From Stercorarius parasiticus (Eukaryota; Chordata; Aves; Charadriiformes; Stercorariidae), in assembly GCA_013396915.1 (NCBI GenBank), contig VWZL01000024.1, forward strand, positions 125,655 to 189,654: a stretch of DNA of 64,000 nucleotides, given 5' to 3'. The notes under the pieces are model-generated. The model was given only the letters and a program-made list of their open reading frames with translations, was not told the origin of the DNA and did no database searches. Shown in pieces: positions 52,001 to 61,000 of this stretch. Both the position numbers and the translations under genes were made by a program. Position 1 is the stretch's first letter; the number at the start of each line of letters is the position of its first letter.

Positions 52001-55000
52001 ACTGCTGTAATCAAGATGTGAAATAGCGTATGTGGGATTCAGCCTAATATTCAGACATCTGCATTTAATTTGTCCATGTGCACAATGTATCTAAAATCCC
52101 GTTATAATCAATGCTTTTTTTTAAAATAAGTTTGATTCACTTAAAGATAAGTGTCTGAAGCTATTTGAGATGAGAGATACCAAATTGAGAAATTTGGTAT
52201 CTGAGACATCCACAGTCTCAGACTAAGGAGACAAGACACATCATGTCTGTACCCTTCTGTAGAGTAGGTGGAGGCCAGGTAAGAAGACACTTTAGAAATC
52301 CTCTGAAGTCACTGGTATCAGTTTGTGACCCCAAAAATTAAATCTCCATTCGACTCTGGGAGTTTAGAACCTAAATCACATGTAAACACCTGCAAATAAA
52401 AACCTGGACCACAATACAGTTGCCTAAATCTAGGAATTTAGTAACATTTGAGATGCCTTAATGTGTTTAAGGTATCCACACAGTGCTGGAAGATGTGCCA
52501 CAGATGCCAAAGATATCCAGGATAGCCAACCTGTCCAAGAACATCTAAAATGGCACTAAATGCTTATAGTGAATCACGCCCCCTAACATTAGAAGTCTTC
52601 ATACTGAACTAAATCCAACCCTAAATATTTAAGCCAGAGAATTCGTGTACAAAAAAGGAAAGGTTAGGTCATTAGGGAAATTCTAAAATTTACAGGATTT
52701 TATATGTTTGCTTATATAGCACAACAGAGATGCCGACAGATCTTACCACATTTATAAGTGCAAAGGGCTATAATGTGTCATAAGTATTTTACTGATGGCC
52801 ACTTCGAACTTTCCTTTCAAGTCCATATAATGCTGTGTCTGTCTAGTCCCAAAATCTAACTTTCAGATTGCTTTAAAAAACAGGTTAATCCAACTCATGC
52901 AAAAAGAAGATTTAAAAAAATAAAAGGGGGTGTGTGTGGAAATTGCAAATAAAGAAGGCTTTTCTGCTCATCAAATTGTCATATCACATGCAAGTCTAAT
53001 GAACATATCTCCTATTTCAAATACTTACAAGCTTCTTATGGCAGTGACCAGGCTGTGAATGAAATATACGCTCCTCTTTGCCATGATCACCTAAAATTAA
53101 GCTTTCTCTTGAAATAGGTTTTTCTTTCTTCATCTCTTTTTCTTTTGAATTTTCCGAGTCAGTAACTGACATTTCAGATCTGACACCTAAGGCCTTACTA
53201 CCCTCTCCAGCAGCCAACATCTGTATAAGAAACAGCAAAAAGTTGGTCTATCAATACAAGGCAAATGAACTAGGATCATTTAAATTACTATGCCATCTGA
53301 ATGCTTTGCAGTAATAATTCGTCCCTTTCAAATATTAAACTACTATAAAAAGATAGGAGTACAAAATGCTATCCCAATACTGAAAGATAGAGTAGGGTTA
53401 CTTATCAGCCACTGTAATTAAAGTTTGCCCTCGCCCCTCTAGATATTGCATTTTGTATCCGAATTACACAATGTTATAGTGTATCCTTTTACTCTCCTTT
53501 TCTTGCTTTGGAAAGGACCCTGAGCCCAAAGATAACAGAAGACTAAGGGCTCAAACTAAATCCTAAAACGTTAAACCTTTCTTAACTACTAATACTGTTG
53601 AAAGAAAAATAGATGGAATAAAAGCCTAAGTAAAGCTTTGCAAGCTGGAATTTCAGACAGAGAAACATTACAGACCTGTCAACAGCTGTAGAGGAGGAAT
53701 CTGGTAAACCAGTGGTGCCTTTCATTTAACAATGAAATTGAATAGTTGCTAGAGAATATTTTTATGCCCTTTTACAAGTCTGTCTTTTCTGATTGTTAGC
53801 AGTAAATCAGAGGTATTTTTTATAAAAAGTTTAGCAGATAAAATGTGTCTTGCAATAATTTTCCATCTACCTTTTTGCCTCAGCTCAGACCTTCACTCCT
53901 CAGGAACAAAATAAAAAGAAGGTGATCCCTGGTCCCCTGCAAGCCAAGGAATGAATGAATCTAGGCACTATTGTGCCCAGAGGAAACACTGTAGAAATCT
54001 GGTGTGTGTCTATTAGGTCTCCAAACCAACAGAAATGAACACAGTCTCTGGATGTCCTTCTACAGTAATACATAACTAATGGCACTAGCCTGGCCAAAGA
54101 CCATTCCTGCTCTTGTCAACTGGTAGACCTTCTGCAAGCAATCACTCAAAAAGAGGCATGACACCCCTTAAATAGCTGAGCACAGTGGCTCTCAGGAAGC
54201 TTGCATTTTTAATCAATCCTGAAATCTATCAGCAGCAGAACTTCCGATCTCAGGGAACTGTGGAAATGACAACTTTTCTTATGGATGCAAATTTATGCAC
54301 TCATACTTCCTTCATCAGACTATGCAGTAATAGCGAGAAGGAACACCCAGAGAAAGGAATTTTTGTACAGAGCAATGGTGGTATTGTACAAGAATGGGGC
54401 AAACCACAGAGTACAGGCACTTATGCAATGCCATAACAGCTATATATATACTTGCCAGCAGCCATTCTTATACAAGGTCAGGTCTGCAAATCCTAAAACT
54501 TGATATGATTTAACTTGGACTCATGCTGTGTGTTTGTATTATATATATTTAAATATATATATTATACATACAGGTTTATTTAAGGTATATTTATAAAGAG
54601 ACAGACAGAAAGAGAAATGAAGTGTGAGAAAATAGTGTAAAAAGCATGCGTTTAATTAAAAATCTTATTTCTCTAATTCACAAACAGAAGAAAACAAAAG
54701 GAACCACGTATTATGTATTATATATAGCAAGTTACAAACCTTTTCTTTCTCTAGAATTTGTTGGGCATCCTGAAGTAATTTTTCCTTTGCCTCTGTTTCA
54801 GCAAGAGTAGCTCTATTTTGCTCTTCATATGCCATAGTTACTACAGCCAAGATCAGATTGAAGAGATAAAATGAGCATAAAAAGATGACGCCCAGAAAAA
54901 ATAAAATGTAGTTCTTTCCAGATGTACGGATAGTCTGTGAGGAAAAGGTAAAGGTTGTAATTAATATTTACAATAGAATTTCAAACTAAACTATTTGTTT

Positions 55001-58000
55001 TCCTATAAAATACAAAAGGTCAACATATGGCCCTGTTTTCTTTAAACAACAGTAGGATCTACCTCTGGTCTAAGTTATACAGAAGGCCTAGAAATACTTC
55101 TAGTCAGGAGTTCCCCTGGTCTTCAAGTAAATAAATTTCAGCTCTTAAAAACTTCTCTGTGATCATACAATGTCTTCTCTTTATGTAACAGACCATCAAA
55201 CATTCATAATGATGCCCTGTACTGCAGAGAAGAATTAACAAAATCCATTTAAAATTAAATGAAATATCTCCCAGCAAATCAGTCAAATGATCAACAGTTT
55301 AGGTTATGAGAAGACAACTTCAGCTGTAGAGAGATATACAGGTGACTACAGAATAAATTAATAAAACTCAGTAATATGGATGAAAGCTACAATTACCTAA
55401 ATGATCATGAAAGATTCTATAATTAGTGAATCAGAGGCAATATTTAAACTGATTGCCTATTCTTACTCCTTTAAATGGCAGCAGAGGAGATGGCTCAAAA
55501 TTAAGCTCTGAGACATTAAAAACTAAAAATCACATGACTCCAAATGGCAAAAAGAAGACGTATCCTTTTTAAAAAAAATCTCAGTTAATAAAGGTTGCTG
55601 GAAAAAAGTTAAAGTGGGCGATATGAAAGCTATAGAACAAGCCAGAGGATAATACCCTTCTAGCAAAGGCACTGAATAAATGTAAGAGATCCAGAGAGTT
55701 CCCTCAAGGCAATTTTTATATAATTTTTGTCAAAAACCATAATTTAAAAGTTACATTCAACTCTCAATCAAAACACAAAGGCTCCACTTTTTTCTTTAAT
55801 ACCAGTTGTCAAAAAAATATCTGAAATGTATGTGTATATGTTGGGCCAAACAGTTTGGAGAGGAGTCAGGACTTAAAAGGAAGAGAAACAGAGTATGTAA
55901 CAAGTCCTCATATCCCCTGGAGCAGCAGTGAGCTCACTAGCCAGATCTACTATATACCCCAATGCTTTGTTTTATATATATATCTATGTTATATATGAAC
56001 ATTTAACTATTAATCACTGGCCCAAGTGTCTTCTCCAACAAAACCACGGGCATTCACAGCTGGATTCTCCCATCCCATGTCACTTGCAGAAGGTGTTACA
56101 ACTTAGTCACATGAAGCTACTTCCTTAATATTTACGTTGATTTTAAAAGAAATTTGGTATCAGTAATGCTAAAACAGGTGCAGATTTTTCTAGCGGACAT
56201 GAAGCTCCAAACTGCATGTCTAAGCCATTCTAGCAGGTAATAAAAGTACCTACTTGTCTGTAGAGACGCTCCCAGTAATCCTGTGTCATCAGACGGAATA
56301 AAGAAAGAAAGGCCCAGCCAAAATGATCAAAACTTGTATAACCAAAGTCAGGATTCTTCCCAACCTTCCTGCAGGTATAGTTTTCTGGGCACTCTTTGCT
56401 AACCACAAAAGAAACGTTAAACAATACTTACTTGCAGTATTAGATTGTACCTGAAAGCATCCAGTACACAACATCAAATATAGATTTGTTCAGTTTATCT
56501 GAAAGTCTGTTTCATTATTCCCCAATATAATTCTGCTAGAAGGGCTGATTTATGTCAGACAATCCTAGAAAGCCATTTGTCTAGTTGAAACTAGACAGAA
56601 ACTCTGGTTCTGTCTAGTTTCTGACTTGACAGAAACTCTCCACTGATGCAGGATACATGCAAATACATAGAGAGGGGAAAAAATGGAAATATGTTTATTT
56701 TTAAATAATTCCCCAAGAAGGGGAGAGGAGAGTTTATTAATATCTCACAACTCTTTACTGATCTGTTCCTCTTCTTCTTTATATCATTCTACATTACCAT
56801 TACATTACCAGTGGTTAGCAACAAAGCACAAATATAACTGTCTGCATCGTAGTATTTCAATTCATTCTTCTTCTGATGTGAAAGATATGAGTTTTAATTT
56901 AATAACACACACACACACACACTCTACCCTCCTGAAAAATATTCACCATTCCTTTAGGCCAAAAAATAAAACCACAGTACGTCTGGAGGAAAAAATAAGA
57001 AAATACTGAAACTGTTTTGTTCACTTACTCAGGATTGGAACTGAACCCACAGAGCAATATTTCAGAAGAATTATTCACTCTGTAGCAGATATTTTCTAAA
57101 AAAAATATCAAGGAATCATACAATCAGAAGTTGTCAGTTCCTGCAGTACTCTGACAATAAACTATACATTACTGCACTTTAAAAAACACGCTGATGGACC
57201 AAACCTCTGTGAAAGACTCCTTTCACAACAAAGGGCATATAAAGCTGTTTCTCAGAAGATCTGTTCCTATGGCAATTTTTTTTTTAAAAAAAATTGTTAA
57301 CTGCACAACTCAAAGTGTAAAATTTTATTTGATCTCTGGTAAAAGTAAGAATATCTGTAAGAAGTAGGCAAAATTCCTGAACAATATAGCTTAAGCGATG
57401 GAAGAAATCATTCCCTGTGCAGTACCCTAAAATCAGGAACCCCATGCAATGTGCAAAGAAGCAAATCTTTATAGAAAACTCAGTTGCTTTGATCGCACAG
57501 ACTGCTAATCTTACTCCAAGTCCCAAATTCACTAATCTTGCATTCAGTTGTCCCAGAGACTTCATGTTACTACTTCTGCAAATGGAACGATGTAACTTCT
57601 TGTGAGAAATACACGTAACTGTATTTTAATATCTCTGTGAAACAACAAGACATACACAGGAAGATACACAGGTTATGCAAAGGGAGAAAAGAATAAAATT
57701 TACCTCTATCATTTGGTACGTATATCTTGGCATCCTTACATAATGTGTCATTGTAGTCAGTATTATTGAGGACACATTTGGATGTTAAATTGCCCATAAA
57801 AAGCTGGAGGCCTATTAGAGCAAATACACTCAAGCAAAAAACAGTCAAGATCAACACATCAGTGAGTTTCTTAACAGATTCAATAAGTGAATTTACGATG
57901 ACTTTCAGACCTAGAAAAATAAGATTCAATAATACGCAAAATGAGAAGAGGAATGCAGTAGTGTTCCCATATGACAATATACAACTGTTGCAAATATGTT

Positions 58001-61000
58001 AAAAACAATCAGTGTAAATGGTTTTGTAATTTCAGAGTATTAAATGAGGTAAAATAAAGCATAGGAATGAGTAAAGTACTTTTACTTAGATTTCCTAATC
58101 ATAACTTATTTGGCTTTTACTTCCATCTAACACTAATTTTGCTAACTTGAAAATTCTAAATTAAGATGGCACCTAAGCAAACTCTTACCAACTGTAATGA
58201 CTTTGGACAGATTTCTGTGCTTGATTAACATTAAACAAGTACTTCACATTGTGCCCAATACAAATTACAATAAAGGATAGCTTCTGCTGACCTCAAGGAA
58301 TTCTGTCTTAGAAGATAATGCCTTACAGATATCACCAGTTTAAAAGCAAAAGAACATTGATGACATTGGAAAGGAAGAAATATATGTTGAGGACCACCCA
58401 GCTTGAAAGCAGCTTGGCAGAAAAGGACCCGGGGGTTCTGGTGGACACCAAGATAGAATCATAGAATCGTCTAGGTTGGAAGGGACTTTTAAGATCATCA
58501 AGTCCAACCAGCAAGATGAACATAAGCCAGCAATGTTGCCTTGCGACAAAGAAGGCAAATCGTATCCTGGGCTGCATTACGAAAAGCATGGCCAGCAAGT
58601 CAAGAGAGGTGATCTTTCCCCTCTCCTCAGCACTGGTGGGGCCACACCTGGAACAACTTACAAAAATATCGAATATCTGGACAGCATATGCAAAATATTG
58701 TTGAAAGTATTCTGCTCAATCCAGATAGTGGCTGCGGTCAATAAAGAAACAAATGAAACTGAAATATTGTGAAGTCAGCATTCTGGGAAATAAAGCATAG
58801 AAGACGAAGCTAATCAAGTAGAACATAAAACCAGAAACATGGTGGTATACCCGTATTATGTTAAGACAACATATTGAATAGGGTGTGCTGGCCAGGAAAG
58901 AAAAAAGGAAAAAGACAAAGGCACTGGGCTAAGTCAAATTGAACATTAGTGATGGGATAGAAAAAGCAGGAAGCAGGAAATACAAAAATTTGCCTGAGTC
59001 AAAATAATTTTGAGGAAAGATGATAAAAAATTTTCTGTTAGGATGCTGCTGAGAGTTACTATAGACTGCGAAACAGTCACATCTTGGGATCCCATTAACC
59101 ATCACAAAAAGTGACCAGAAAAATGACGACAAGAACAGGAGAGGAAGTAGAAATAGCACACTGCTGAAGCAGAGAGACAATTAGTAAGACATGCTGTTCC
59201 TTACCTGGTATTACTGAAATAGCTTTCAAAGTCCTCAGGACTCTGAAAGTTCGAAGAGCTGAAACCTTGCCCATACCCCTGCACAAAGAAGCATACCTGT
59301 AAAATTAAAGCACCATATAACTGAATGACAAAGATCTAGATTTCAGAGCATACGCACATTGGGCACACAGTAATGAATAAGTTACAGCAAATAAATAGGT
59401 CAAATATGTCTTAAGGTAGATGTCTAAAGTTAGGAACCTAAGTCCATTTCTAGGTATTGATATAAAATAATGAGACTCTCGAATAGTGCCTCTGAAAAGA
59501 AACACAGTGAGTTTTTACTAAGTGTGGACGGGGATGGTTAACTTTTGAAGTGGTTATCCATTAAAATGTCAAATAAACATAAAACCTTCAATGTCATAAC
59601 CACACCCTCTCATAGTGAAGCTAGTCTGATTTAGACCACATGAAAATATATGTTGCTGCTATCTCAAAACTACACAATATATACTTCAGCAGAAGAAGCA
59701 AAACTATGTTTACAATATGTTAATCCTGTACCACATGGCTGTCTTTCTAACTTTTAACAGTCAGCTAAAAACTTGAATGTTGAAACTAGTTTCAATTTGA
59801 TAATTTCAACAATTTGAAAATTTCAGAAAATGAGGATTTTAAGAGTTGCATGTTCTATACAGCATTTTAACAGGTTACCCCATATTTTATAAGATTTCTT
59901 TCATGACAGAATGGACATGAATTGTGACTCCTCTAATGACAACGTCACAACTAGTAACATTAATTCCTCAAAATAAAAAGCCTCAATGACAGAATCTGAG
60001 AAACATTGGTTGGAAAAGGACCTCTGGAGGTGATCTAGGTGACCTCCCACTCAAAGCATGATTTTTGAGTTAATTTCCAAATACTTTATTTGTTGCACGA
60101 TCGGACCCAAAAAAAAACACAGAAGGAGATAGCATATTGCAAAGTGCTTGTATCTACTTGAACACAAATGAATTAGAAGCATGGGTAGGGAAGTAGGACC
60201 ATAAAATGAAATTGTTCATACCGCCGCTGGAGTACTTGATAGTTGCTGATGATTAACAATGTGCAAATTCCTTAGTGGTTTACAGATTACCCATAAGAAT
60301 ACTTTGCTTATACACATATGTATGTTTGTGATGACCTCTGAGTACATAATCTATTATTTACAAACAAGGGAAAACCAGTCAGGGATATGTCAATCAAACA
60401 ATTCTAAGATGAGCTTTGCATTTAGGCCTTGCTTTAAGGTCTATGACTATTTTTCTCTTTGCAGATAGGGTGATTCAACCACAGTATCTCTTAAGCAGGT
60501 AGGATGCCAACCACTCCAAAGAACTTCAGCAATATCAAATTGCATTTTATCTGCGTGTTTGTCCCTTGAGCGTAAAATAACTGAGTTTTACTTACGTTAT
60601 GACAATAACGACAAGATCTAAGCAGTTCCATGGATCTCGAAGAAAGGTAAATTCATCCCAAAAGAATCCTCTTGCAACTACTTTTATCAATATTTCACCA
60701 GTATATATGCTAGCAAAAAGATATCTGAGAAGGAAAGTGTATATTAAAGTTACAGAAACAAAAATATTAATGAGATTGAGACACAATCAGACACATTTCC
60801 ACCTTCTCTATGATTTAGTCACTCCATGGAGATGAAGGTAGAAAATGTGAAGTGAAACAGGACAGATTACATTACATTCAGGAACATCAGGAAGATGTCT
60901 TCCTGAATCTTAGTAGTTTTAGTAGATTTCCATGTAAATCTATAACCACAAATGTTCACACAAGCATATGAAACTATTTCTGGATGAAGGATAGCTCACA

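Larger units (their letters stand above)
50762..53028 (-). other. SCN11A intron 10 with CR1 fragments
   Basis: GT-AG intron carrying CR1 copies at 50849-51262 and 51535-51720. A 12-bp perfect hairpin with a GAGA loop lies at 52175-52202. No I-II linker exon of the SCN5A type was found in it. Confidence 0.8.
57911..59204 (-). other. SCN11A intron 5 with nested CR1
   Basis: GT-AG intron carrying the nested CR1 pair at about 58340-58700. No neonatal or adult alternative S4 exon was recognised. Confidence 0.82.

Noticed and set aside
59297..60595. Possible alternative (neonatal) copy of S4 exon 5
   Set aside because: No second copy of the [10 protein letters not shown] coding motif in introns 4 or 5.
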